A stretch of DNA of 38,473 bases from Glycomyces luteolus (GCF_027622875.1 NZ_JAPZVP010000031.1:4739-43211), one strand, 5' to 3'; shown: positions 15,901-24,227, counted from the first letter of the stretch. Made by a program: numbers and translations. Notes: generated by a model not told the origin, from the sequence alone.

Positions 15901-17032
15901 TCAGGATTCCCACGGCAGGTCGATGGGGCGCCGTTCCCACAGGGCCGCGGGGATGCCGGCCGGGCGGCGCTGGTTCCAGCGGTCGAATTCGGCGCCGCCG
16001 CCGGGGGCGGTGAGGCGGTTGAACTGCTCGTCGATCGTGAACAGGACGGCTTTGAGCTTCGCCTGGAGGCCTGGCGGGAGCTTGGCGATCGCGGTCGCGG
16101 TCTCGGCGCGGTTGGAGAGGTCGTTCATGTACTCGTCGATGAGGTAGTAGCCGTCGGGGGGCCAGCCGTTCCCCATCTTGTACACGAGGGTCTCCCACAT
16201 CGCGAAGCGGTTCTTGAGCGAGTACACGGGAGCGGTGATGTTGCGGCGGAACTGCTCCGCGAGGCGTCCCCGCTCCACCTCGAGCCGTTCGGCGTCGACC
16301 GCGGCGATGCGGGCGAGTTCTTCGGCGCCGAGTCCGGCCCACAGTGCTTCCGTGAGTGGAGTGTCGTACGGCATTGCGGCCCCTATTCGTTGACCTGCTC
16401 GCAGCACCGTGCCGGTGGCCTGGGCGGCCACGGCCGGGATGCCGACGCCGGTCGCGGCCAGGCCGAGCCACACGGGGCGGCGGCCCCGGATGGTGGCGAC
16501 GAGTTCGGAGATGATGTCGCGCACCAGTTCGCGGGTGGGTCACGAGCGTTCCGGCGCCCCGGGTGGCGGCGGCCATCGCGGCGCACAGCCCGGAAAGGCC
16601 GTCAAGGCCCTCGACGTTGAAGTCCATCTGCCGGTAGGAGTTCGAGGCCTCGCCGACCCAGGCGCCGAGGTCGGCGTCGACGTACGCGTCGAGTTCGTCC
16701 TTGACCGCGAGCAGTTCGGCGGCCATGTTGGTCCAGGTCTGGGCGTGGGCGGTGAGGATGTCGGCGTCGCCGGCGACGTCGTCGAGGAATTCGCGCAGCG
16801 GCTCGACCGCTTCGATGATCCAGGAGACGCCGGTGGACGCGATCGTACCGAGCCGGTCGAGGAATCCGCCGACGCCTTCGAGGCCGGTCATGAATCCCGC
16901 GAGGAGGGCGTCGACCCAGTCGCCGCTGTCGATGGCGGTGACGACGTCCGCGATGCTCTCGCCGATCCCCGAGCCGGTGTACCAGCGGTGGGAGTCCTGG
17001 ACGACGTCGGCCACCAGGCTGTTGTCGCCCAT
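15901..17032 (-). pseudogene. WXG100-type secretion substrate gene with a frameshift
   Basis: Two overlapping minus-strand frames make one gene of about 377 codons. The 5' part (17032 to about 16540) encodes DNSLVADVVQDSHRWYTG..., then PLREFLDDVAGDADILTAHA and DLGAWVGEASNSYRQM, a WXG-type helical hairpin seen in actinobacterial type VII secretion substrates. The expected continuation, RELVRDIISELVATIRGR plus a hydrophobic stretch, appears in another frame from about 16545 down to 15901. One extra base in the run around 16538-16545 explains the shift. The C-terminal 130 residues (from about MPYDTPLTEALW) match nothing I recognise. The start at 17032 is preferred because GGGAG precedes it. Either a real pseudogene or a sequencing error; the codons on both sides look intact. 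Confidence 0.7.
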
Positions 17033-17081
17033 CGACAGCTCCCGCATTCAGCGGCGCCCGGACGTGGAGCGGTCGGCGTTC

Positions 17082-17282
17082 CTACCAGTGCGGGGGACGT
17101 TCCGCCAGGAGGTCGAGGTCGCGGGCCGAGAACGCGGATTTGCGGGGGCGCCGGACGGGCGCCTCGCCCCAGCCCCGGTCGGTGTCGTCGGAGGTCTGGT
17201 CCGGGAGCACCGAGAAGTCCTCGTCGAGTTCGACGGAGCGTAGGTCGTCGGAGACGGGGCGTTCGCCATCGGAGACTGCCAT
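17082..17282 (-). CDS. Small hypothetical protein upstream of the WXG100 gene
   Basis: A 66-residue hydrophilic protein starting MAVSDGERPVSDDLRSVELD, with an acidic first half (DEDFSVLPDQTSDDTDRGW), a basic middle (RRPRKSAF) and a Trp at the C-terminus. It ends 49 bases before the WXG100-type gene on the same strand, as small partner ORFs often do beside type VII secretion substrates. The start at 17282 was chosen over 17363 because the longer version would run through the terminator hairpin of the copper genes. No family is recognised. A chaperone-like role for the neighbour is only a guess. Confidence 0.6.
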   Translation of the reverse strand: MAVSDGERPVSDDLRSVELDEDFSVLPDQTSDDTDRGWGEAPVRRPRKSAFSARDLDLLAERPPHW

Positions 17283-17326
17283 GCCACCGACTTTATCGCA
17301 GCGGTTCCCGGATGCGGCAATGACGA

Positions 17327-17361
17327 GGCCCTGAACACCCGGTGAACGGGTGCTCAGGGCC
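17327..17361 (-). terminator. Terminator after copZ
   Basis: The arms GGCCCTGAACACCC and GGGTGCTCAGGGCC pair over 14 bases with one mismatch around a 7-base loop, starting 14 bases past the copZ stop and before the next minus-strand gene. Confidence 0.75.
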
Positions 17362-17374
17362 ATGACGCAATGGA

Positions 17375-17587
17375 CTATTCGGATACGCCGACGAGTTCGT
17401 AACCGGCCTCGTCGACCGCCTCGCGGACCGCGTCCTCGGTGAGGGCGGCCTCGCTCTTGACGGTGACCTTGCCGGTCTCGAGGACGACGTCGACGCCCTC
17501 GACGCCGGGAAGCGCCGAGATCTCCTGGGTGACGCTGCCGACGCAGTGGCCGCAGGTCATGCCTTTGACGACGTACACGGTTTCCAT
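17375..17587 (-). CDS. copZ: Copper chaperone, heavy-metal-associated domain
   Basis: A 70-residue single HMA domain with a beta-alpha-beta-beta-alpha-beta fold. The metal site is MTCGHC at residues 10-15 (Cys12 and Cys15), preceded by the usual beta strand ETVYVVKG, and the second half has GKVTVKSEAALTEDAVREAV and EAGYELVGV. It binds Cu(I) in the cytosol and would hand it to an exporter. It lies 27 bases downstream of csoR in the same operon. No CopA ATPase is in this window, so its usual partner must be encoded elsewhere. A terminator follows. Confidence 0.9.
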   Translation of the reverse strand: METVYVVKGMTCGHCVGSVTQEISALPGVEGVDVVLETGKVTVKSEAALTEDAVREAVDEAGYELVGVSE

Positions 17588-17614
17588 GGCTACTCCCTTT
17601 GGGTGTGGTGGGGT

Positions 17615-17974
17615 TCAGGTTCTGAGCAGTCGGGCCACCGCGTCCGAGGCCTCTTTCACCTTGGCTTCGGCGGCGGTCGGGTCACCCGAGGTCTGCGCCT
17701 CAGCGACGCAGTGGGCCAGGTGGCCTTCGAGGAGGTTGAGCGCCACGGCTTGGAGCCCCTTGGTCGACGCCGAGATCTGGGTCAGGATGTCGATGCAGTA
17801 CTGGTCGTCCTCGACCATCCGCTGAATGCCCCGAACCTGACCCTCGATGCGCCTGAGGCGGCGCGTGAGCGCGGCCTTGTCCCCGTGGTACCAGTAATGT
17901 CCGTCGTGGCCGTGCGCCTCCGGTGCCGGGGGCGTATCGCCGGCGACTCCGGTGCGGTCGGTCTGCTCGCTCAT
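17615..17974 (-). CDS. csoR: CsoR family copper-sensing repressor
   Basis: A 119-residue all-helical repressor of the DUF156/CsoR family. The N-terminal 30 residues are His-rich (HGHDGHYWYHGDK), then RRLRRIEGQVRGIQRMVEDD gives the typical first helix. The copper ligands are Cys60, His85 and Cys89, with spacings of 25 and 4 that match Mycobacterium tuberculosis CsoR exactly. It represses its own operon with copZ and releases DNA on binding Cu(I). A symmetrical CsoR operator lies 41 bases upstream. Substrate specificity for copper, rather than formaldehyde (FrmR) or nickel (RcnR), follows from the C-H-C pattern and the copZ neighbour. Confidence 0.92.
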   Translation of the reverse strand: MSEQTDRTGVAGDTPPAPEAHGHDGHYWYHGDKAALTRRLRRIEGQVRGIQRMVEDDQYCIDILTQISASTKGLQAVALNLLEGHLAHCVAEAQTSGDPTAAEAKVKEASDAVARLLRT

Positions 17975-18014
17975 GGCACGCCTTTCGTGTGCTCGGTCCT
18001 CCTGCCGCCACTGT

Positions 18015-18031
18015 ATACCCCTTAGGGGTAT
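18015..18031 (-). promoter_or_regulatory. CsoR operator
   Basis: A perfect palindrome ATACCCC-TTA-GGGGTAT lies 41 bases upstream of csoR. It has the G-tract/C-tract form of known CsoR boxes (ATACCCC...GGGGTAT). Release from this site by copper would induce csoR-copZ. Confidence 0.85.
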
Positions 18032-18185
18032 CTCGGCAACTGCTCGTTAGCCAGGTGCAGCGGCCCGTAGTATTCCGTGCCATTGTGTGAAAAATTCTCC
18101 CCCTGCCCTTGTCAAGGGCCACAACGGCCTCTAACGTGAACGCGTCGCGTCGGAAACTCGGGGGCACCCCGCACCCGCCGCGCGG

Positions 18186-18336
18186 CACCGCCGAATCGAC
18201 GAGCACCCCAGGCTCGCCGAACCGGGGAACCAGCAGTCGGCATGCAAGCAGGGCCGACGGGGTGAATCGCGTCCTCGGGCGCGTAGGGCGACCCTTCCTT
18301 CCGCCCGAACCCGACAGCTAACCCGGTAGGCGGCCA
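18186..18336 (+). ncRNA. c-di-AMP riboswitch (ydaO/yuaA type)
   Basis: The 325-base leader before the NlpC/P60 gene carries the conserved core of the ydaO class: CGCCGAACCGGGGAACCA near 18215, GGGGTGAATCGC at 18259-18270, TAGGGCGACCCTTCC near 18283, and the hallmark CCCGAACCCGACAGCTAACC followed by CGGTAGGCGG (18303-18333). Family members sense cyclic di-AMP and, in actinobacteria, control cell-wall hydrolase genes, usually as an OFF switch. The gene's AAGGAG lies a few bases after the 3' end, and termination or occlusion is possible. The exact 5' boundary is approximate. Confidence 0.88.
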
Positions 18337-18356
18337 AAGGAAGGAGCGCCTCCCTG

Positions 18357-19295
18357 GTGCGTACCCGGCGAATCACTGCCGCCCTAGCGGCCGCAGCACT
18401 GCTCCCGCTGACCGCCGCGCTGTTCACGACCTCCTCGGCGAACGCGCAGACGAGTGAAGAGATCCAGGCGGAGATCGACAAGCGCCACGAAGACCTCGAG
18501 AAGGTCATCGAGGACTACAACGCCAAGCGCGAGGAACTCGACGACGCCAACGAGCTCATCGACGAGATCGAAGCGCAGCTCCCCGCGCTCGAAGCCCAGA
18601 CCGCCGAAGCGAACGAAGCCCTCGCCGAGTACGCCGCCACGGCCTACACCAGCGGCGAGTACGCCATGGTCAACTCCGTGCTCGACGGCGACCCCGCCGA
18701 CTTCGCCGACCGCCTCATGTACCTCGACAACCTCACCACCGCCGAGACCGAAGCGCTGCAGGCGAACCTGGCCCAGATCCAGGAACTCGAGACCCGCCGC
18801 ACGGAACTGGAGACGCTCAAGGAGAGCGCCGACGAGATCCTCGGCGAGATCGAGAAGCAGCAGGAGGACATCGAGGCCGAGATCGCCGACCTCGAAGAGG
18901 ACTACGACGACGCGTACGCCGAGGAGAACCCGCCGGCCGAATACGACTACGAGGGTTCGTCCGGCGCGGTCGCGTTCGCGATCGAACAGCTCGGCGAGCC
19001 CTACGTGTACGGCGAGGCCGGCCCGGACGAGTGGGACTGCTCTGGCCTCACCCAGCAGGCCTGGGCCGCCGCCGGAGTGAGCCTCTCGCACAACGCCGCG
19101 ATGCAGTGGGACGAGACCGCGCGGATCTCCCGCGACGAGCTCCAAGAGGGCGACCTGGTCTTCTACAACGACCTCGCGCACGTCGCCATGTACATCGGCG
19201 GCGGCGAGATCATCCACGCCCCCAACTCGACGACCGTGGTCAAGATCGTCGACATCGACTACGGCGGCGACATCGTCGGCTACGGACGCCCGTAG
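18357..19295 (+). CDS. Secreted NlpC/P60 peptidoglycan hydrolase with coiled coil
   Basis: A 312-residue secreted protein with a GTG start and AAGGAG 10 bases upstream. The signal peptide ends near Ala30 (SSANA). Residues 32-190 form a long acidic coiled coil of the RipA/PcsB kind (EEIQAEIDKRHEDLEKV, later EILGEIEKQQEDIEAEIADL), which usually inhibits or positions the enzyme. The NlpC/P60 domain runs from about 205, with catalytic Cys228 (WDCSGL), His275 (AHVAMYIGGG) and a third polar residue, His287 (IIHAPN). It would cut stem peptides (D-Glu-meso-DAP) during septation or growth. Its leader holds the c-di-AMP riboswitch, linking wall turnover to c-di-AMP. It is monocistronic with a strong terminator after it. 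Confidence 0.92.
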   Translation: MRTRRITAALAAAALLPLTAALFTTSSANAQTSEEIQAEIDKRHEDLEKVIEDYNAKREELDDANELIDEIEAQLPALEAQTAEANEALAEYAATAYTSGEYAMVNSVLDGDPADFADRLMYLDNLTTAETEALQANLAQIQELETRRTELETLKESADEILGEIEKQQEDIEAEIADLEEDYDDAYAEENPPAEYDYEGSSGAVAFAIEQLGEPYVYGEAGPDEWDCSGLTQQAWAAAGVSLSHNAAMQWDETARISRDELQEGDLVFYNDLAHVAMYIGGGEIIHAPNSTTVVKIVDIDYGGDIVGYGRP

Positions 19296-19433
19296 CGCCT
19301 GACCGGGAGTTTTCCGGGCCACCGGGCCCGGGTCGGACTCCCCGGCGGCGGCACCGGCGGTCTCGATTGCTGACCCTGCTGCTGACCCGCAATACGCCGA
19401 CGCCGCCGTCGGGGACTGAGCTTCATAGTAGAG

Positions 19434-19471
19434 AAACCCGTGCGGGCCGCATGAGCGGCCCGCACGGGTTT
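19434..19471. terminator. Bidirectional terminator between NlpC/P60 and GH20 genes
   Basis: A perfect 17-base stem (19434-19450 with 19455-19471) with an ATGA loop; the arm begins AAACCCGTGCGGG and the other side ends in TTT. It serves both convergent genes. Confidence 0.9.
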
Positions 19472-19496
19472 GGTTTCGCACCAAGGCTATTCGGAA

Positions 19497-21128
19497 CTAC
19501 TCGACCTCAGGCTCGGTGAACTGGAAGTCGAAGCGGCGGTAGCGGCCGGTGCCGCCCTGCTGCCAGGGCTTCGGGCCTTCGAGCGGCCGGTAGCCGATGC
19601 CCATGGCGTGCAGGCGCTCCAGGTGCACGCCGAGCCGGTCCAGGACCGGATCCGCCTCGCGCACATCGACATTCGTCCAGGCGACCTCGGCGAAGACCGC
19701 CAGGCGCGGGAACGCGGCGTACTCGACGTCGCGCGGGTTCGGCAGGTACTCGGACCACAGCTGGCACTGCGCGCCGAGGATCCGCGACTCGTCGACCCCG
19801 GCCGGAGCCGGGTCCCACGCCGCGACCTTCTCGATCGGGGTGAGGCCGTGGATGCGCAGCGGCTCGCTCGGGTCCTCGCTCTCGTAGTGGTCGAAGTAGA
19901 CGTGCGTCTGCGGACTGACCAGCACCTCGTGCCCGGCCTCCAGGGCCTTCTCGACGTACGCCTGGGTGCGCCAGACCTGCACGGCGGCCTCGGCCGGCGC
20001 GCCGCCGTCGAGGATCTCGTCCCAGCCGATCACCCGCTTGCCCATCGTCGCGAGGTGTTCGCAGAAGGCCCTGGTGAACCAGGCCTGCACGCCGCGCACG
20101 TCCTCCATGCCCTCGCGCTCCATCAGCTCCCGGGCGATCGGCGAGGACTCCCACTGGGTCATCGGCACCTCGTCGCCGCCGATGTGGATGAACGGCCCGT
20201 CGAAGACCTCGGCGATCGCCGTGTACGCCTCGAGCGCGAAATCGAGCGCGGCCTGGGTCGGCTCCAGCACCTCCTCGAAGACGCCGAAGGTCGGACACAC
20301 CGGCTTGTTTTGCCCCGCACCGAGTTCGGGGTAGGCCGCGAGCACCGCGCGGGCGTGCCCGGGGAGGTTCACCTCGGGGACGATCATGATGTGGCGCTCA
20401 CGCGCGTAGGAGGCGATCTCGCGCAGGTCCGAGACCGAGAAGAAGCCGCCGTGCGGCGTCGGCTCATAGCCCGCGGGCTCGTCGCGGGCGTGGCCGACCT
20501 TCGTCTCGGCGCGCCAGGAGCCGATCTCGGTCAGCTTCGGGCGGGACGGGACCTCGAAGCGCCACCCCTGGTCGTCGGTGAGGTGCAGGTGGACGACGTT
20601 GAGCCGGTGGAGCCAGGCCCGGTCGATCATCTTGAGCACGAAGTCCTTGGGCTGGAAGTGCCGCACGACGTCGAGCATCACGCCGCGCCAGCGCAGGCGC
20701 GGCTCGTCGGTGATGCGGACGAGCGGGACGACCGGGTCGGCGGCGGGGGCCTCGCGGAGAGCGTCGGCGGGGAGGAGCTGGCGGAGGGTGGCGATGCCGC
20801 GGGCGATGCCGGCCGGGTGGGCGGCAGTGAGGTCGACGCCGGAAGGGGTGACGTCGAGCCGGTAGGCCTCGGCGGCGGTGGTGAAGTCCTCGGGGCGGTC
20901 GCCCGCCAGGGAGAGGCGGAGGACGCGGCCTTCGACAGGGTCCTTCGCGGTGCTTTGCACTACGGGGAGGCGCAGGCCGGTGCCGCGGCCCAGGGCGTCG
21001 GAGAGGAGCCAGGCCAGGGGGTTGAGCTCGGGCGCCGCGGCGATGGCGCTGAGGAGGCTCAAGTCGAGGTCGCCGTCTGCGGCGGTGAGCTGCTGCGGCT
21101 GCGGGATCAGCGAGATGCGGCGCTGCAT
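19497..21128 (-). CDS. GH20 beta-N-acetylhexosaminidase
   Basis: A 543-residue cytoplasmic GH20 enzyme with no signal peptide. An N-terminal GH20b domain (about 1-140) precedes the catalytic barrel starting LRWRGVMLDVVRHFQP at 145. VVHLHLTDDQGWR (about 178-190) and IVPEVNLPGHARA are family motifs. The catalytic pair Asp319-Glu320 sits in FIHIGGDEVP; the Asp orients the substrate acetamido group in substrate-assisted catalysis and the Glu is the acid/base. It releases N-acetylglucosamine from chitobiose or from peptidoglycan fragments taken into the cell. AGGAG is 10 bases before the ATG. Neighbouring wall-hydrolase genes make recycling of wall sugars plausible, but chitin use is equally possible. 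Confidence 0.93.
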   Translation of the reverse strand: MQRRISLIPQPQQLTAADGDLDLSLLSAIAAAPELNPLAWLLSDALGRGTGLRLPVVQSTAKDPVEGRVLRLSLAGDRPEDFTTAAEAYRLDVTPSGVDLTAAHPAGIARGIATLRQLLPADALREAPAADPVVPLVRITDEPRLRWRGVMLDVVRHFQPKDFVLKMIDRAWLHRLNVVHLHLTDDQGWRFEVPSRPKLTEIGSWRAETKVGHARDEPAGYEPTPHGGFFSVSDLREIASYARERHIMIVPEVNLPGHARAVLAAYPELGAGQNKPVCPTFGVFEEVLEPTQAALDFALEAYTAIAEVFDGPFIHIGGDEVPMTQWESSPIARELMEREGMEDVRGVQAWFTRAFCEHLATMGKRVIGWDEILDGGAPAEAAVQVWRTQAYVEKALEAGHEVLVSPQTHVYFDHYESEDPSEPLRIHGLTPIEKVAAWDPAPAGVDESRILGAQCQLWSEYLPNPRDVEYAAFPRLAVFAEVAWTNVDVREADPVLDRLGVHLERLHAMGIGYRPLEGPKPWQQGGTGRYRRFDFQFTEPEVE

Positions 21129-21229
21129 GTGCGGGGGCTCCTGTGGTGGTGGTTGTCGTAGCGCTACCGGCTCGCGCGGCTTCGCGGGCCGGGGGTGGGG
21201 CGGGCGGTGACGCGTCCCCGCCGAATTAG

Positions 21230-21250
21230 TTCAGTTTATTTATAATATAG
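21230..21250 (-). promoter_or_regulatory. Possible promoter of the GH20 gene
   Basis: An unusually AT-rich patch (TTTATTTATAATATAG on the plus strand) stands out in this GC-rich stretch about 100 bases upstream of the GH20 start. Read on the minus strand it offers a TATTAT/TATAAA -10 element. No regulator gene or clear operator is next to it. Confidence 0.4.
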
Positions 21251-21253
21251 GGC

Positions 21254-21314
21254 CGCGCCGCGGTCGGCCAGTGCGGAGAACGTTTTCGCTCCCTTCCCGG
21301 CTGACCGCGGCGCG
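21254..21314 (-). terminator. Long hairpin downstream of the first FilP-like gene
   Basis: The 12-base arms CGCGCCGCGGTC (21254-21265) and GACCGCGGCGCG (21303-21314) pair perfectly across a 37-base interval that can fold further. It follows the minus-strand coiled-coil gene by 32 bases and precedes the GH20 promoter, so it probably acts as terminator. The long loop is unusual. Confidence 0.55.
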
Positions 21315-21345
21315 CGGCGTCACGTATGCGATTGCGCCTGCGGGC

Positions 21346-22710
21346 CTAGCGGACCGCCGGCAACTGCTGGGTCCGGTCGACGTCCGAACCGTCCCGCTGC
21401 TTGTTGATCAGCAGCGGCGCCGACTCCGACTCGAAGACCCCCAGGGGCGCCGGGGACTCGAACCCGCTGCCCGCCGACGGCAGGTCGAAACTCGGCGGCG
21501 GGGAGTCGAAAGCGCTCGACGACGAAGACGCGGACGGTGACGATGACGAGAGGATCGGCTCGTCCTCGCCCGAGACCAGACCGAGCTGGCGGCGCAGGTC
21601 CGTCAGGTTCGAGCCCGCGCTGTCGCGCTGGCGCGTCAGGGCCTCGACCTCTTCGGCGAGCGGCTGCACGCGCTCGGCCGCGCGCTCCTCCGCGTTGCGG
21701 CGCAAGCGCTCGGCCTCCTTCACCGCGTCCGCCTTGACGACCTTGACCTGCTCGACCGCGCGCTGCACGACGTCCTTGGCCTGCTGCTCAGCCTCCTCGC
21801 GGCGCTCCACCGACCGGTGCTCGGCGCTGCGCGCCCGCTCCTCGGCGAGCGCCAGCCGGTCCTCGGCCTCGGCCACGATCCGCTGCGCGGTCGCGACGGC
21901 CTGCTGGTGCCAGTCGGCCTCCTCCTTCTGGGCCCGCTCGCGGCGGTCCGCCTCGGCGAGGATGAGCTCCTGGGTCTTCTTCTTGCGGTGCTCGGCCGCC
22001 TCTGCCAGGAGCCGCTGCGCGGCGCCGCGCTGCTCGTCCGACTCGCGGGCGGCGTGCGCTTTCAGCTCAGTGACCTCGCGTTCGGCCGTGGCCCGCTGGA
22101 CCGCGATCTCGCGTTCGGCCTGCGAGCGCGCCTTCTCGGCTTCAGCGCGGGACTGGCTCTGCGCGGTCTGCGCTTCGCGGTGGGCGTCGGCGATGGCCAG
22201 GTCGTGGTTGCGGCGGGCGTCCTCGCGCAGTTCGGTCGTCTCGTTCACCGCTCGGGCGCGGAGCTCGGTGACGTCCTGGTCGGTGGTGGCGGTGATCTCG
22301 GCGGCTTCGGAGTGGGCCGAGCGCTTCATCGACTCGGCTTCGGCGCGCGCTTCGGTGAGCAGCGCCGAGGCCTGGCGCTGCGCGTCGGCCTTCTGGACGA
22401 CGGCGTCCTGTTCGGCGGCGCGCAGGATCTTCTCGACCCGTGCGCCGAGCCCGGACAGGGTCGGGGCCTCAGCCTCGGCGATCTGCGTCGCCCGGTCGCT
22501 GACGCGGCGCTCCAGGGCGCTGATGCGCTCCTCGGCGCGGCGCAGCTGCGTCTCGGCGGCCTCCAATGCCCGCGACGCCTCGTCGCGGTACTGCTCGTGG
22601 GCTTTGATGTTCTCGTACAGCCGCGAAGTGAACGCTTCGACCTGATTGCGGTCGTAGCCGCGCATGGCGACAGCGAATTCGGGCCCGGATTCCTCGAAGA
22701 ATTTCGACAT
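21346..22710 (-). CDS. FilP/Scy-like coiled-coil cytoskeletal protein, copy 1
   Basis: A 454-residue protein that is nearly all coiled coil. The N-terminus carries a DivIVA-like segment (MRGYDRNQVEAFTSRLYENI), then LSGLGARVEKILRAAEQDA near residue 85, which corresponds to the AGLGARVEKIL motif of Streptomyces FilP and related 'cellulose-binding' proteins. A long Ala/Glu/Arg heptad region follows to about residue 380, with QRDSAGSNLTDLRRQLG at its end. The tail is low complexity (many Ser) and closes with DVDRTQQLPAVR. Such proteins form polar filaments that interact with DivIVA in hyphal growth. The next gene upstream is a paralogue with the same end motif and leader. Function is inferred from family. 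Confidence 0.82.
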   Translation of the reverse strand: MSKFFEESGPEFAVAMRGYDRNQVEAFTSRLYENIKAHEQYRDEASRALEAAETQLRRAEERISALERRVSDRATQIAEAEAPTLSGLGARVEKILRAAEQDAVVQKADAQRQASALLTEARAEAESMKRSAHSEAAEITATTDQDVTELRARAVNETTELREDARRNHDLAIADAHREAQTAQSQSRAEAEKARSQAEREIAVQRATAEREVTELKAHAARESDEQRGAAQRLLAEAAEHRKKKTQELILAEADRRERAQKEEADWHQQAVATAQRIVAEAEDRLALAEERARSAEHRSVERREEAEQQAKDVVQRAVEQVKVVKADAVKEAERLRRNAEERAAERVQPLAEEVEALTRQRDSAGSNLTDLRRQLGLVSGEDEPILSSSSPSASSSSSAFDSPPPSFDLPSAGSGFESPAPLGVFESESAPLLINKQRDGSDVDRTQQLPAVR

Positions 22711-22790
22711 GGTCTTCCAGAGTCACAGGAAACGGTTGATGAGTCATCATCACGCCTGAAAGCCCCGAAACTCGTGAGGAACACGCCCGG
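22711..22790 (-). promoter_or_regulatory. Shared leader of FilP-like copy 1
   Basis: Minus-strand leader of copy 1. It shares with copy 2 the blocks GGGCGTGTT (start 22788), GCTTTCAGGCG in the middle and ACTCTGGAAGACCATG at the start codon. Conservation outside the coding region suggests common promoter or translational control, or recent duplication. Confidence 0.6.
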
Positions 22791-22828
22791 CCAGCGCATC
22801 ATCGCGAAACCGTCAAGGCGCGCATGGC

Positions 22829-22861
22829 AAGAAGCGCCCCAACGAAGTCGAGGCGCTTCTT
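22829..22861 (-). terminator. Terminator after FilP-like copy 2
   Basis: The arms AAGAAGCGCC and GGCGCTTCTT pair over 10 bases with a 13-base loop, 17 bases beyond the copy 2 stop and before the copy 1 leader. The two paralogues are therefore probably separate transcripts. Confidence 0.65.
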
Positions 22862-22877
22862 CGCTTCGTCCCGCCCG

Positions 22878-24227
22878 CTAACGGACCACCGGCAACTGCT
22901 GGGTCCGGTCGACGTCGGCGCTGACGCGCTGCTTGACCAGCAGCGGCGCCGTGTCCAAGTCGAACAACTCGAGCGAGACCGGCAAGTCGAAGCCGCTGCT
23001 CATGGAGAGCACGTCGAGTCCGTCGTTCACGAAGGACGAGCCGAAGTCGGAGTTCGCGGCCGGAGCAGTCGTGGGTTCCTCCTCTTCGGAGACCAGGCCG
23101 AGATGGCGGCCCAGGTCGGTCAGGTTCGAACTGGCGATGTCCCGTTGGCGCATGAGTGCCTCCACCTCCTCCACCAGCGGATGGACGTACTCGGCGGCGC
23201 GCTCCTCGGCGCTGCTTCGCACCCGGGCCGCCTCCTTCTCCGACTCGGCCTTGATCGCCCTGGCCTGCTCGACGGCTCGGTCCAGCGTTCCCTTGGCCTG
23301 CAGGTCGACTTCCTCGCGGCGCTCAAGGGTTCGGTTCTCGGCGCTGCGCGCCCGCTCCTCGGCCAGCACCAGGCGCTCCTCGGCCTCGGCGACGATCCGC
23401 TGGGCGGTGGCGAGGGCCTGCTGGAGCCGATCGGCCTCGATCTTCTGGGCCCGCTCGCGCCGCTCGGCCTCGGCCATGGCGTGCTCCTCGGTGCGCTTCT
23501 TGCGGTGCTCGGCGGTCTCGGCAACCAGGCTCGAGGCGGCCGAGCGTTGCTCGTCGGCCTCGCGAACCGCAATGGCCCTGAGCTCGGCGACCTCCCGCTC
23601 GGCCGTGGCCCGCCGGACCGCGATCTCGCGTTCGGCCTGAGAGCGGAGCTTCTCAGCCTCGGAACGGGTCTGGCTCTGAGCGGTCTGCGCCTCCCGCCGG
23701 ACGTCGGCGACGGCCAGTTCATGGTTGCGCCGCGCGTTCTCGCGCATCTCGGTGGTCTCGTTGACCGCGCGGGCGCGGATCTCGGTGACGTCCCGCTCCG
23801 CGCTGGCGGTCATCTCGGATGCCTCGGATCGGGCATTGCGTATCCTCACCTCGGCTTCGGCGCGAGCCTCATTGAGCATGGACACGGCCTGGCGTTTGGC
23901 GTCCTCTCGTTCGACCGCGGCATCCTGTTCGGCGGCGCGCAGGACCTTCTCGACCCGTGCGCCGAGCCCGGACAGCGTCGGCACCTCGACCTCGGCGAAC
24001 AGTGCGGCCTGCTCGGCCACCCGCCGCTCCAGGTCCATGATGCGCTCCTCGGCCCGGCGCAGCTGCTGCTCGGTGGCCTCCAACGCGCTCTGGGCGTCAT
24101 CGCGGTACTGCTCTTGATCTTTGATGTTCTGGTACAGCCGGGTGGTGAACTCGTCAACTTGCTGGCGGTCGTAGCCGCGCATGCTCACAGCGAATTCGGG
24201 GCCGGTTTCCTCGAAGAATTTCGACAT
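22878..24227 (-). CDS. FilP/Scy-like coiled-coil cytoskeletal protein, copy 2
   Basis: A 449-residue paralogue of the downstream neighbour, similar along its whole length: MSKFFEETGPEFAVSMRGYD at the start, LSGLGARVEKVLRAAEQDA, the Ala/Glu/Arg heptad region, ASSNLTDLGRHLGLVSEEEE, and the same end DVDRTQQLPVVR. It lacks the Ser-rich insertion of copy 1 and has a more hydrophobic linker before the end. The start at 24227 matches copy 1 and the conserved leader; the longer open frame reaching to 24593 runs through the terminator region. It is expected to be cytoplasmic and to assemble with the paralogue or with DivIVA, as FilP-family proteins do. Confidence 0.82.
   Translation of the reverse strand: MSKFFEETGPEFAVSMRGYDRQQVDEFTTRLYQNIKDQEQYRDDAQSALEATEQQLRRAEERIMDLERRVAEQAALFAEVEVPTLSGLGARVEKVLRAAEQDAAVEREDAKRQAVSMLNEARAEAEVRIRNARSEASEMTASAERDVTEIRARAVNETTEMRENARRNHELAVADVRREAQTAQSQTRSEAEKLRSQAEREIAVRRATAEREVAELRAIAVREADEQRSAASSLVAETAEHRKKRTEEHAMAEAERRERAQKIEADRLQQALATAQRIVAEAEERLVLAEERARSAENRTLERREEVDLQAKGTLDRAVEQARAIKAESEKEAARVRSSAEERAAEYVHPLVEEVEALMRQRDIASSNLTDLGRHLGLVSEEEEPTTAPAANSDFGSSFVNDGLDVLSMSSGFDLPVSLELFDLDTAPLLVKQRVSADVDRTQQLPVVR

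Noticed and set aside
18385..19484. Minus-strand open frame opposite the NlpC/P60 gene
   Set aside because: Antisense shadow; the plus strand has a signal peptide, coiled coil and catalytic Cys/His, with a riboswitch upstream.
19470..21161. 563-residue plus-strand open frame opposite the GH20 gene
   Set aside because: Antisense shadow; the minus strand encodes a complete GH20 enzyme.
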